DNA from: an uncultured Pirellulaceae bacterium
Lineage (GTDB): Bacteria > Planctomycetota > Planctomycetia > Pirellulales > Pirellulaceae
Reading direction: 5' to 3'
Length of the DNA: 43,902 bases
Assembly: GCA_938040995.1 (NCBI GenBank)
Contig: CALHZT010000095.1
Coordinates: 1 to 43,902, forward strand
Below the pieces are notes generated by a model. That model was given only the letters and a program-made list of their open reading frames with translations. It was not told the origin of the DNA and did no database searches. Below, in pieces: positions 1 through 9,800 of the stretch (positions are counted from its first letter, which is position 1; every line of letters begins with the position of its first letter). Position numbers and translations under genes: made by a program.

Positions 1-217
1 GTCTTTCCCTGCATCAAAAAGCCAATCCGATGCAATGGATTCCCGCCTGCGCGGGAAAGACGGAGGAATCTCCGTTCATGACGACTCAATGGACGGCCTA
101 TGGCCGTCTTCCCCGCGAACGCGGGGACCCACTCGAAGCGTATCAACGCTCAATGTCTTTCCCTGCATCAAAAATCCGATTCAATGGATTCCCGCCCGCG
201 CGGGAAAGAAGGAGAAA
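1..217. repeat. REP-like palindromic repeat cluster, two direct copies plus two further palindromes
   Basis: The first 20 bases (1-20) recur exactly at 155-174, and the following TGGATTCCCGC part recurs too, so 1-67 and 155-217 are two copies of one unit that differ by a small indel. Each copy ends in a hairpin: TTCCCGC/GCGGGAA at 40-57 (loop CTGC) and at 189-206 (loop CCGC). Between the copies are two more palindromes: GACGGCC-TAT-GGCCGTC at 92-108 and CCCCGC-GAAC-GCGGGG at 111-126. This resembles the intergenic REP or dRS3-like elements (ATTCCC-N-GGGAAT type) known from other bacteria. The short reading frames across it are chance. The cluster may continue left of the window. Confidence 0.7.
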
Positions 218-465
218 GATCAGGGAGTAATTTCTCGAACGATCCCAAGTTTGATTCGACTGCTCTTTTTGTCACGTAAGTTACGGTTGCGCCACGCAAA
301 AAGCGCCAAACAAAAAACCACAGAAAAATTCTTTTCATCGCCGACAGCCTTCTTGTTGTCGGCTGGCATCTGAATACCAGGTTCCGTTTAGCTAAATGTT
401 TGGCTAAATCGCTGAACGCTGCGAATGCTGGCTTTTGAACTGTTCCAAGTCATTTTTTTCAAAAT

Positions 466-494
466 TTGACAACGATTCTTTGCCCGGTTAGCAT
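466..494 (+). promoter_or_regulatory. Possible sigma70-type promoter
   Basis: TTGACA at 466-471 is a perfect -35 consensus. After a 17-base spacer comes TAGCAT at 489-494, which matches 4 of 6 bases of the -10 consensus. It points towards the giant gene starting at 1095 and lies upstream of the hairpin cluster. The match is by eye only, and planctomycete promoters are not well characterised, so this is a weak call. Confidence 0.3.
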
Positions 495-662
495 CCTCAA
501 CAGGCTCACGTCCTACCATTCGTGCGCCCAGGAACAACGGAACAGAAGAATTCGGAACAGTTTGTAACGCGCTGAAGAGGCAAATTCGCGCGTTTCTCGG
601 CGCAGATTTTGCGCTGCGATTCGCGATTTTGTGCGCACAATGGGACTTTTGGTGGCGTTCGC

Positions 663-854
663 CATCGATAGTTCTTATCGATGCGCGTCCTCTTGCTGTC
701 GTTCGACAGCACTTGCGCCACCGCTGACTTGTTTCGGAACAGCGGAGTCTTCACGTGAGACAGAGGCATATACCAGCCAACCAGACAGGCATTGCACGTG
801 CTTTGACGGTTGAGGAAGTGATTGCGCATCATCGGTGCGTCGCTATTCGCGACG
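663..854 (+). other. Cluster of perfect short hairpins, candidate structured RNA or leader
   Basis: Four inverted repeats stand in a row: CATCGATA-5 nt-TATCGATG (663-683), GCTGTC-GTTC-GACAGC (695-710), CCGCTG-13 nt-CAGCGG (721-745) and CGTCGC-TATTC-GCGACG (838-854). None has a T-tract, so they do not look like simple terminators. Their density in a gene-free stretch suggests a structured transcript, either a small RNA or part of the 5' leader of the gene at 1095. The strand is assumed from the downstream gene. I do not recognise a known riboswitch. Confidence 0.35.
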
Positions 855-1022
855 GGCGTGTTGATCATGCCGTCGCATGGTGTTTGCTTCGAGGATCACA
901 TTTCTTTGAGATTGCGAAGACGCAGCGACTTTCCTTTTTGTCGCAGCCGCAGTTCCTGTTTCACAGCCACGGGTTGAGAAAGCCCAACGTGTGGAACTTG
1001 GTCACTCGCATTACCGCCGGAT

Positions 1023-1040
1023 TTGTTGCGTGTGCAACAA
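1023..1040 (+). other. Hairpin just upstream of the first giant gene
   Basis: TTGTTGC-GTGT-GCAACAA is a perfect 7-bp stem with a four-base loop, ending 54 bases before the ATG at 1095. A TTG codon in the left arm is in frame with the gene and would add 24 residues, but those residues do not resemble the N-terminal pattern of the two neighbours. I therefore treat this as leader, possibly a translational control element. Confidence 0.4.
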
Positions 1041-1094
1041 GTCGGTATCGGTACTTATCAACGCGAGTTGTCATTCGTAGAGAGAACTAGGGAT

Positions 1095-4000
1095 ATGAAG
1101 TCAAATTCACGAAAACGTCGAAGTCGGGGATTGAAAAGGCAACAGAAGAAGCGCGCCGCCCGTATGCGGTCCGCGACCAATCTGTCGCTTGAGCCACTGG
1201 AGGTTCGGAATCTGCTTACCGCTGTGATACCGGTAACTCTCGATTCCGACGATCTGTCTCCGACGTTGCGGGCATCGTTCGAACAGGCTTCGGACCTCAG
1301 CCAGTACACGGCGACAGAACTTGCGAACACCGACCAATGGGTCGCGAGAATCGGCGACAATGGTTCCCAGATCGGACTGGCTTCGGTGCTCGAGCTGACG
1401 ACCAGCGACCTGTTCGCACCCGACTATATCGACGATACGTACATCTTCTCCGCAAGTGCAACGGACGTAGATGTCATATCGACATTACAAAACAACAGCA
1501 CGGTGGACTACTTTTACCCGCTGGTGGAAAACCGCTACGTCACCAAAGCGACGCCCAATGATCCACTGTTCTCGGATCAGTGGCACCTGTTCAATTCGGG
1601 ACAGAGTGGTGGTACGCCCGGCGAAGACGCAAGAGTCGTCAGTGTCTGGGATCAGTTCACGGGGACTGGTGTCGTCATTGGTATTGTGGACGACGGCGTT
1701 GAATCCACTCACCCTGACCTCGCTGACAACTATCGTGGCGACCTTAGTTTCGACTATGTCGCAAATGACGATGACCCGAATCCTCCCAATCCGGAAGACG
1801 GACATGGAACGTCGGTAGCGGGAGTCGCCGCAGGTGTTGGCAATAACGACTTGGGCATCACAGGTGTTGCGTATGACGCGGAAATCGCTGGCATCCGTTT
1901 GCTGCCATCGATTGATGACTTTGGCGGGATCAGCGACTTGCAGGAAGCCAACGCGCTGAATCATGCCGCTGGGCAGATCGACATTTACAATAACAGCTGG
2001 GGACCTGTCGACGGGTTCGACTGGTTTGACGCTCCGGGACCGTTGCTGACAGCTGTCCTTGAACAGAATGCTCTGGAACGGGGCACGGTTTACACCTGGG
2101 CCGGTGGCAATGGCCGCGAAGCGAATGACAACTCCAACTTTGATGGATATGCCAATTCGCCGTATACGCTTGCGGTAGCTGCGATCAATGATGACGGAGA
2201 GCAGACTTTCTACTCCGAGCCGGGAGCCAACATCTTCGTTGCGGCTCATTCGGATGGCATTGACGGCACTGGAATTACAACAACCGACATTACTGGCACC
2301 GGCGGAGACAACACCGGCCCGTTTGATGGCGACCCACTGGAGGATACCGACTACACGTCAACCTTCGGCGGAACGTCGTCAGCCACACCTGTCGTCTCTG
2401 GTGTTATTGCATTGATGCTCGATGCAAATTCGTCGCTTACTTACCGGGATATTGAACACATCCTCGTCCGGACTGCGAGACGAAACGATGAGTTCGATAA
2501 CGACTGGACTACGAACGCAGCCGGTCACGACATCAACCACAAGTACGGGTTTGGTGCGATCGATGCGTTGCTGGCGGTTGAGACAGCCAGGAACTGGAAT
2601 AACGTCAACGACCAGACGATCCTCGACTTTGGCGAGACGGAAGTCAATCAAGCCATTCCCGAAGACGGAACTTCCCTGTCATTCGATATCGACGTTCCTG
2701 AGTTCGACGCGGATGGAAACAGCATCGCTGACTTCCGTATTGAACATACGCTGCTGGACTTTGACGTGGATCATGCATTCGGTGGCGACCTCCTCGTCAC
2801 GCTGACGTCGCCCTCCGGGACGACATCCGTTCTGACGACTCCACACAACGACGCGACCTCACCTAACGGTTTTCAGTTCTCTTCCGTTCGCAACTGGGAC
2901 GAAAGCCCTGTCGGAACATGGGTGCTCAATGTGTCTGACGTATTCGCGGAAGACAACGGTCAGCTGGAGAGCATTCGTCTGTCGCTAACCGGTTCGGTAG
3001 GATCGCCGAACAACGAACCAGTCACGGTTGGCAACACAGGAATCATTTCCGGAGTCGTATTTGACGATGCGAACGCGAATTCGTCGCAGGAAGCAAGCGA
3101 AGAAGGTCTTGCCGACCGAATCGTCTTCCTGGATGCCAATGACAATGGCCAGTTCGACAACAACGAGCCATTCACCCAGACAACGGGCAATGGTACGTAC
3201 ATCTTCAGTGGACTTGCAGCCGGGACTTTTAACGTTGGTCTCGCCTGCTCCGACGGGTTCAACACGACGACTCCCGCGATGGGAACGAACACGGTGTCGC
3301 TGAGCGACGGCGAATTTTCATTCGGCAACGACTTTGGCGATTCGATGGACGGCAGCTCCTGCAATGCAGCTACGGAAATCGTCGGAAACGTTTTCGAAGA
3401 TCTCGACGGCGACAATGTTCAGGATGACAACGAAGAGGGAATCGAAGGCATGATTGCCTACCTCGACCTGAACGACGATTGCATCATCGGTCTGGGCGAA
3501 CCAGCGGGTTTCACCGATGCGAACGGAGAATTCCGCATTCGCGATTTGACGCCCGGAACATACACCGTTCGACTTGCCCCAGAACCGGGGCGGCCGATGG
3601 ATCTGCCTTGCAATGGCCTGACGGTTCAGGTTCTCGAGAACGGTTCCGTTGTTGGTTCGGCTCTTTCATTCGGGCTTGGATCGAACTTTGACAATGGAAG
3701 CAACCCGACAGCTCAACATGGCGTTGTCCCCGGATTCCATCTTGGTGACGCCAATCGCCTTGACGACGGCGTGTTCTTCGTCAGCGGCATCCACCCTGGG
3801 GAGACGGAACAAGCCATCATTTTTGCCGAACAACTTTCGGTTTCCCGCGGCTACCTTCACGGCTGGATTGACTTCAATGGCGATGGCGACTGGAACGATG
3901 CCGGAGAGCAGATTTTCCAGAACCGGCGACTGGACGATGGCCAAAACACCCTCGACTTCGTCGTTCCGGCCAACGCTGGCCCTGCCGGTCTTGCGAGATT

Positions 4001-6731
4001 CCGCTGGGCGCTTGAGCGTGACCTCGGACCGACTGGAGATGCACTGGCTGGCGAAGTCGAAGATTACTTTGTCTTTATCCCATCCGATGGTGACACCGGC
4101 CTGCGTGCTGCGGACGATACGGCTTCCGTAGACGAGGGAAGTGCCATGACGGTGATTGACGTTCTCGCCAACGACTTTACCGGACCTCTCGGTGGATCGT
4201 TGACGATCGAAAGCGTCTCAAGCCCGACTTCGCAAGGCGGCACCGTGGCAATCGTCGACGGAATGGTTCAGTACACACCGGCAGCAAACTTTGCTGGCCA
4301 GGACACGTTCACCTACACGGTGATTGACGGGCTGGGCGGTTCCGCGACGGCAACGGTGACCATCACCGTTCAGTTCCCGGTTGCGATTGACGATCAGTTC
4401 CTTGTCTCCGTCGGCTCGACGAACAACGTTCTTGACGTCCTCGCGAACGACCTGGATGCACCTGGAGGAACGACGCCGGACGATGAGTTTACGATTATCG
4501 AGGTCGGTGCGACTGACGATGGTGTCGCGACGGTGACGGCGGACGGAATGAACATCCTGTTCACACCGAATGCCGGATTTACGGGCGTGACGACATTTGA
4601 ATACACGATTCAGGACCGCTTCGGCGGCACATCGGTCGGTCTGGCAACCGTCACCGTTCAGGATGAGCAGCCGATTGTTCGCCTGAGCGTCGAAGTCACC
4701 GACTTGAGCGGCACCCCGATTGGCGAAGTCAACATCGGTCAGCAGTTCCAGATTCGCGGATTCACCCAGGACTTGCGAGACAATCCGCAGGGCGTCTTCA
4801 GCGCGTACTGGGACGTAACGTTTGCAGATTCCGATGCAATCACGCTCGATGAGAACATTGTCTACAGCGCGACTTACTCAAACAATCAGGAAGGCAACTT
4901 CGGTCGCGGAATCATTGACGAAGTCGGTGCAGTCGCCAGTTCGACCACACCGATCGGTGGCGGGCGATTCTTGATGTGGACCATTACGGCCACTGCGACG
5001 GGAGCCGGCACAATCGACTTTAATGGCGACCCCGCAGACATTCTTCCGATCCACGAAACAACCGTTTACGGACTGAACAGTCCGGTGCCTTCGCAGCTAA
5101 TCGACTTTGAGGGCGATTCGGTGAGTGTCATTCTGGTTGGTGCCGTTAGCGACACCGCGACTGTCGTCGAAGATTCGTCGAACAACCGCATCGAAGTCCT
5201 GGCAAATGACATGCCTCCATCGGGCGCCGGACCTTTGACGCTGGAATCGGTGAGCGATCCGGACAACGGAACGGCAACGGTGGACGGTAGTGAAATTCTC
5301 TACACACCAACAGCCGACTTTACCGGAACGGACACGTTCACGTATATCGCACGCGACCAAAATGGCGTTGAGTACACGGGAACCGTTTCCGTCAACGTAT
5401 CCAACATCAACGACGACCCGAATGCAATCGCAGACACGGTCGAAATCATTTTCAATTCGCTGAACAACACGATCAACGTGCTCGCAAACGACACGTCGAC
5501 TCCGGATCCTGCCGAAGACCTGATTATCACTGCCGTTGGTGACAGCACACAGAACGGAACGGTAACAATCGCGGGCGATCAACGCAGCGTGATTTACACA
5601 CCGCCAGTCGGATTCATTGGCTCGGACCAGTTCACCTACACGATCTCTGATCAAAACGGGGGAACAAGCCAGGCGACGGTAACTGTAGACGTTGTCGAGC
5701 AGGCATCCGAGCAGCTCGCCGCGTTCATATTCGATGTGACTGACCTGAACGGGAACCCGTTGGGAATGATCGAAACAGGTGAACAGTTCCGCGTCGAAGT
5801 TCTGGTTCAGGATTTGACGGCAGACGCACGGGGCGTATTCTCGGCGTACCTCGACGTGCTTTACAACAGCACGCTGGTATCGTTCAACGGCCCGATCGAC
5901 TTCAACGACTCGGTCTACCCATCTGCCCAGAAAGGCGACTTTAGCGTCCCGGGCGTAATTGACGAGTTGGGAGCAGTCGATGGAATTGCGTTCCTCAACA
6001 CCGGCGATCCAGTACTGCTCGCCACGTTAACGTTCACTGCAAATTCGACTGGTACTGCCGAGTTCAATGGCGATCCGGCTGATCTCATTCCGCCGAACGA
6101 AACGGTTCTGTTCGGTTCGAGTGACATCGTTCAACCCAACGAGATGACATTCATCTCCGACTCGATCACTATCGTCGGTCCGAACAGCATTGGGCGAACA
6201 TTCACCAACATGAATTCACCAACAGACGTCAACAGAGACGGCTTCGTCACACCTGTTGATGCACTGTTCATCATTAATGAGCTCAACTTCAACGGTGCAC
6301 GTGAACTGCCACCGTTCGATTCGACGAGATCTTCGAGCACCGACTCGATGATCGACGTGAATGCGGATGGCTGGCTGTCACCGATCGACGCGTTGCTCGT
6401 CATTAATGATCTGGAAAACCAAAACACTGAGACGGAGCCCGCGCCTCTATCTGCGTCCAGTGATGATGGCAGCTTGACGGTCGGAGTTGGAGCGGAACTT
6501 TCGCCAGAATCGACAACCGGAAATCAGAATTCCGGGTCGGTGGTGGTGTCAAACGAGACAACGCACGACACAGAAACTGAAGCTGAAGCTGAAGCTGATT
6601 CGACGAACGCGGAACGGGATGCTTACTACGCAAACCAGTTCGCACAGATCGACGATTCAGATGAGGAGTCTCGCGACAAAAGCGATTGGTTAAATGACCT
6701 GTTCGCTGGTGACTGGGAAAGTTACCTGTAG
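1095..6731 (+). CDS. Giant secreted kexin/subtilisin-like S8 peptidase with P-domain, cohesin-like domains and C-terminal dockerin
   Basis: An 1878-residue protein, predicted to cleave proteins outside the cytoplasm. The basic N-terminus leads into LEPLEVRNLLTA (about residues 33-44), a planctomycete-type sorting motif; there is no ordinary hydrophobic signal peptide. The S8 peptidase shows Asp199 (VDDG), His237 (DGHGTS), oxyanion Asn339 (GGNG) and Ser428 (GGTSSATP), so it looks active. A proprotein-convertase P-domain follows (about 506-635), as in kexin-like enzymes. Then come two SdrD_B-like domains, one GEVED domain, two Ig/cadherin-like domains (VLAND motifs), a cohesin-like domain (1193-1347), two more Ig/cadherin-like domains, a second cohesin-like domain (1540-1695), a two-repeat type I dockerin (DVNRDG and DVNADG, nt 6220-6420) and an acidic tail. 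The ATG at 1095 is preferred to the in-frame TTG at 1023 because it gives the same N-terminal layout as the neighbours. The cohesin call is the least certain. Confidence 0.9.
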   Translation: MKSNSRKRRSRGLKRQQKKRAARMRSATNLSLEPLEVRNLLTAVIPVTLDSDDLSPTLRASFEQASDLSQYTATELANTDQWVARIGDNGSQIGLASVLELTTSDLFAPDYIDDTYIFSASATDVDVISTLQNNSTVDYFYPLVENRYVTKATPNDPLFSDQWHLFNSGQSGGTPGEDARVVSVWDQFTGTGVVIGIVDDGVESTHPDLADNYRGDLSFDYVANDDDPNPPNPEDGHGTSVAGVAAGVGNNDLGITGVAYDAEIAGIRLLPSIDDFGGISDLQEANALNHAAGQIDIYNNSWGPVDGFDWFDAPGPLLTAVLEQNALERGTVYTWAGGNGREANDNSNFDGYANSPYTLAVAAINDDGEQTFYSEPGANIFVAAHSDGIDGTGITTTDITGTGGDNTGPFDGDPLEDTDYTSTFGGTSSATPVVSGVIALMLDANSSLTYRDIEHILVRTARRNDEFDNDWTTNAAGHDINHKYGFGAIDALLAVETARNWNNVNDQTILDFGETEVNQAIPEDGTSLSFDIDVPEFDADGNSIADFRIEHTLLDFDVDHAFGGDLLVTLTSPSGTTSVLTTPHNDATSPNGFQFSSVRNWDESPVGTWVLNVSDVFAEDNGQLESIRLSLTGSVGSPNNEPVTVGNTGIISGVVFDDANANSSQEASEEGLADRIVFLDANDNGQFDNNEPFTQTTGNGTYIFSGLAAGTFNVGLACSDGFNTTTPAMGTNTVSLSDGEFSFGNDFGDSMDGSSCNAATEIVGNVFEDLDGDNVQDDNEEGIEGMIAYLDLNDDCIIGLGEPAGFTDANGEFRIRDLTPGTYTVRLAPEPGRPMDLPCNGLTVQVLENGSVVGSALSFGLGSNFDNGSNPTAQHGVVPGFHLGDANRLDDGVFFVSGIHPGETEQAIIFAEQLSVSRGYLHGWIDFNGDGDWNDAGEQIFQNRRLDDGQNTLDFVVPANAGPAGLARFRWALERDLGPTGDALAGEVEDYFVFIPSDGDTGLRAADDTASVDEGSAMTVIDVLANDFTGPLGGSLTIESVSSPTSQGGTVAIVDGMVQYTPAANFAGQDTFTYTVIDGLGGSATATVTITVQFPVAIDDQFLVSVGSTNNVLDVLANDLDAPGGTTPDDEFTIIEVGATDDGVATVTADGMNILFTPNAGFTGVTTFEYTIQDRFGGTSVGLATVTVQDEQPIVRLSVEVTDLSGTPIGEVNIGQQFQIRGFTQDLRDNPQGVFSAYWDVTFADSDAITLDENIVYSATYSNNQEGNFGRGIIDEVGAVASSTTPIGGGRFLMWTITATATGAGTIDFNGDPADILPIHETTVYGLNSPVPSQLIDFEGDSVSVILVGAVSDTATVVEDSSNNRIEVLANDMPPSGAGPLTLESVSDPDNGTATVDGSEILYTPTADFTGTDTFTYIARDQNGVEYTGTVSVNVSNINDDPNAIADTVEIIFNSLNNTINVLANDTSTPDPAEDLIITAVGDSTQNGTVTIAGDQRSVIYTPPVGFIGSDQFTYTISDQNGGTSQATVTVDVVEQASEQLAAFIFDVTDLNGNPLGMIETGEQFRVEVLVQDLTADARGVFSAYLDVLYNSTLVSFNGPIDFNDSVYPSAQKGDFSVPGVIDELGAVDGIAFLNTGDPVLLATLTFTANSTGTAEFNGDPADLIPPNETVLFGSSDIVQPNEMTFISDSITIVGPNSIGRTFTNMNSPTDVNRDGFVTPVDALFIINELNFNGARELPPFDSTRSSSTDSMIDVNADGWLSPIDALLVINDLENQNTETEPAPLSASSDDGSLTVGVGAELSPESTTGNQNSGSVVVSNETTHDTETEAEAEADSTNAERDAYYANQFAQIDDSDEESRDKSDWLNDLFAGDWESYL

Positions 6732-6743
6732 ACAGGAATTAGT

Positions 6744-6756
6744 CGGACAGTAACAA
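6744..6756 (+). promoter_or_regulatory. Shared intergenic element, copy 1 (CGGACAGTAACAA)
   Basis: This 13-base sequence lies 131 bases upstream of the start of the 4619-aa gene. An identical copy lies 100 bases upstream of its paralogue (20784-20796). The flanks are only partly alike, so the core looks preserved. It could be a regulator or promoter element, or a remnant of the tandem duplication. No protein or sigma factor can be named. Confidence 0.4.
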
Positions 6757-6797
6757 GAGTTAACTCAAGGCTGGATTTTGATAGTTTTCTGTCTGGG

Positions 6798-6815
6798 CAC
6801 CGGCATTCGCCGGTG
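6798..6815 (+). other. Intergenic hairpin between the first and second giant genes
   Basis: CACCGGC-ATTC-GCCGGTG forms a perfect 7-bp stem with a 4-base loop. No T-tract follows, so it is not a standard intrinsic terminator; it could be an attenuating or stabilising structure. A TATAAA sequence at 6830-6835 downstream could be a -10 box, but no good -35 is present. Confidence 0.35.
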
Positions 6816-6874
6816 GCGCCGGACGAGAATATAAAATCCAAAGTTTCGGGCAAATCCGGAACAGGAGAAATCTG

Positions 6875-9800
6875 ATGGCAAAAGGTGGAAACAAACATCT
6901 ATCTGCTAAAGCAAGGCGCAAACGACTGGATCAACGGAAGACCAGTATTCGCAAGAAGCAATTTTCGCTCGAACCGCTGGAACCAAAGGTTCTGTTGGCG
7001 GCAGACGGCCCGCGACTGGTAAGCGTCAGCCCCAATGAGGGCGGCTTGCTGACTCAGGGCTCGACGCTCAACATCGCGCCGAACGACCTGACGTTCACGT
7101 TTGACGACGCCCAGACTATTGACCCGGATACGGTCGGCGCAATTCAGATCTTCCGTGACAATGTCGAAGTCGTGCCTGGTTTTATTGGTATCGGTGCATC
7201 GCCGAACGAAGTCGTCGTCCGGTTTGCGGAAACGCTTACAGACGGCAACTACTCGGTTCGTGTCGGCAGCAATCTGGCGAACGATTGCGGAGCTGGTTTC
7301 TCTGGAAGTATCAGCGGCAATTCCAACATCAGTTTCTCACTCGACCTCGGAGCTCAGGTCGTTTCGGTGGTGCCGCAGCCCATCGTGAGATCCGGTAATG
7401 GCCTGACGCAGGCTCGCAATCAGATCGAAGTCTACTTCAACGATGACGATCTTGCGGACAATACGTCAGCAGCAGAAAACCCCGGTTTCTATCAACTTGT
7501 ATTCACCAACGACACGGCAACGAACACGGACGATGTGGTCTACCTGCCAACCAACGTTGCGTACGACGCAACGACGGATAGCGCGACCCTGACTTTTGCC
7601 AGTAACCTGGACCAGCTTGGTTCTGGCAACGGCACCTTTCGACTGAGAATTGGTGACAGCAGCCCATTGCCGCTGGCACCCTTCGAACGAATTCCTTCTG
7701 CCGATCCGGGCGACACCTATGACGAGGCTCACAATCTCGGTCCGATCGCGACTCGCAGTCAGTTGATCTCCGGTTCGATCGACGCGATGCCGATCAACAT
7801 CACGCTGCCGGGCTCGAATGACGATCCGGGCAACAGGGACCTGCTGACTCTCAACGGAGTCGGTGATGTCCAACGAACCGCCGACGTGATCGATGGTATC
7901 ACCACCATTGCGTACAACTTCCAGTCGCAAATTGGATTTGATCCGTTTGGGAACCCTCTGTTCAACCTGATTACCGAAGCCCAGAAGGAACGAGCCCGCG
8001 AGGCCTTCGAGCTCTGGAGCAATTATCTTGGTGTTGAATTCGTAGAAACTTCTTCGTCAGGTCTGTTGATCTCGACTGGCGACATGCGGGCAATCAATCC
8101 TGACGAGACTACCGGGCCAAACGATGGCGTCATCTACGCCGTCGAGGAAGATCCGTCGTTTGAATCCGGCAGACTGATTCTCGACAACGCGGAAGCGTGG
8201 TATAGCGAGCGGGGAGACAGCCCGAACTTCAACCAACAGGGCTATTTCCGAAGCGTGATGGCCGGGATTGGCAACCTGCTTGGCCTCGGCTCTTCGGACC
8301 ATCTTCATCAAGCCGTCATTCAGTCAACAGCGCCCCGGGCGCCTTTCGATATCTTCCAACCTTCGGAAGGCATCTTCCCGACTCCGATTGATATCACACA
8401 CGGGCAGTTTATCCACCGACCTGACAGTGTCGACGTGGACCTGTACCGGTTTGAAGTAACCACGCCTGGCCTGTTCACTGCAGAAACGTTTGCCGAACGC
8501 CAGGAAGACGCCAGCCTGCTGGACTCTGCGTTAAACCTTTACGCAGAGAACGAAGACGGCGATCGGGTACTCATCGCGAGTAACGACGACTACTTCAGCG
8601 AAGACTCGCGATTGCAGCTGGACCTCGAGAACGGCGTCTACTTCCTGGGCGTCAGCTCGACGGGTAACAGCCAGTACAACCCGAACGTCGAAGGCAGCGG
8701 CTTTGGCGGAACAACGCAGGGTGCATATGACTTGAGGATGCGAGTCGTACCCAATGTCGAGAATACGCTAATCGACGCCACTGGCACTTCCTTCGACGGC
8801 GATGCTGACGGAGTCCCCGGCGGCACGTACAACTTCTGGTTTCGGTCGGGCTCTGCAGAGAACACCATTTTTGTTGACAAGTCGGCGGCTGGTGGTGGAA
8901 ACGGTGGTCTCGGATCGCCGTTCAACCAGATTGATACCGCGTTGGCAGCCGCTCAACCTGGCGACATCGTCCGCATTCTCGGAAATGGTGGCGCCGACAA
9001 CAATTTGTCTACAGTCGCCGACAACATTCCGTACCAGATCGGGTTCGACACCATCAACCAGGTAACACCACTGGCTGACGGAGCAAGCGTGATTGTGCCA
9101 CAAGGCGTGACAGTCATGATTGACGAAGGCGCCGTTCTCAAGTTCAACCAGTCAGCAATTCTCGTTGGAAGCTCGTCTGCATCCGTGGACCGGTCTGGCG
9201 CCGCCCTACAGGTACTGGGAACACCCGAAAACAGCGTCTTCTTTACGTCGATCAACGATGATGAAATTGGCCGCGACACGAACAACCTGACCAACAATGG
9301 TCGCAGTGGTGACTGGGGTGGGATCAAGTTCCGCAATGATGTGGACAAGGAAGAAGGTCGATTCACGGACGAGTCTGCCGGCAATTTCATCAACTATGTC
9401 AATCACGCTGACATGCGCTTTGGCGGAGGTCTCGTCACGCTTGACGGGATTCAGGCACCAGTCACGCCGATCGACATGGACACGGTGCGTCCGACAATTT
9501 CGTTCAACTCGATCACGCAGAGCAGTGATGCTGCCATGGCAGCCAACCCGGACGCGTTCGAAGAAACAAACTTCAACACGTTTGAGTTCCAGTCGACTCC
9601 GTTCACATCTGACTACACACGAATCGGACCGGACATTCACGGCAACCGCCTGACCGACAACTCCATCAACGGCCTGTTTGTCAGAATCAACACCGGTGCA
9701 GGAAGTGTCAGGGAAGAACTGACCGTCTCAGGTCGCTGGGATGACACCGACATCGTACATGTTCTCGCGGAAAACATGACAGTCCGGGGCGGAGTTGGCG

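Larger units (their letters stand above)
218..1094. other. Long intergenic region and probable leader of the first giant gene
   Basis: I see no convincing gene in this 877-base stretch. The short frames on both strands have no recognisable domain, start context or signal peptide. What it holds is secondary structure: GCCGACA/TGTCGGC at 340-363, the hairpin series at 663-854, an 8-bp palindrome GCACGTGC at 794-801, and a hairpin at 1023-1040. The octamer CGGAACAG occurs three times (538-545, 553-560, 735-742). The best promoter-like match starts at 466. If that promoter is real, the transcript would have a leader of about 600 bases. Confidence 0.5.

Noticed and set aside
1-217. CRISPR array
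   Set aside because: Only two copies with an indel, no regular spacers and no cas genes; the structure fits REP-like palindromes better.
506-868. 120-codon open frame on the minus strand in the left intergenic region
   Set aside because: No domain, no plausible start context, and it overlaps several palindromes. It is most likely chance.
755-1090. 111-codon open frame on the + strand before the S8 gene
   Set aside because: Composition is unlike a real protein and it runs through the 838-854 and 1023-1040 hairpins. No family recognised.
6583-6600. GAAGCT hexamer repeat near the end of the S8 gene as a regulatory repeat
   Set aside because: It is only about three units and encodes a short Glu-Ala run in a disordered acidic tail; ordinary low complexity.
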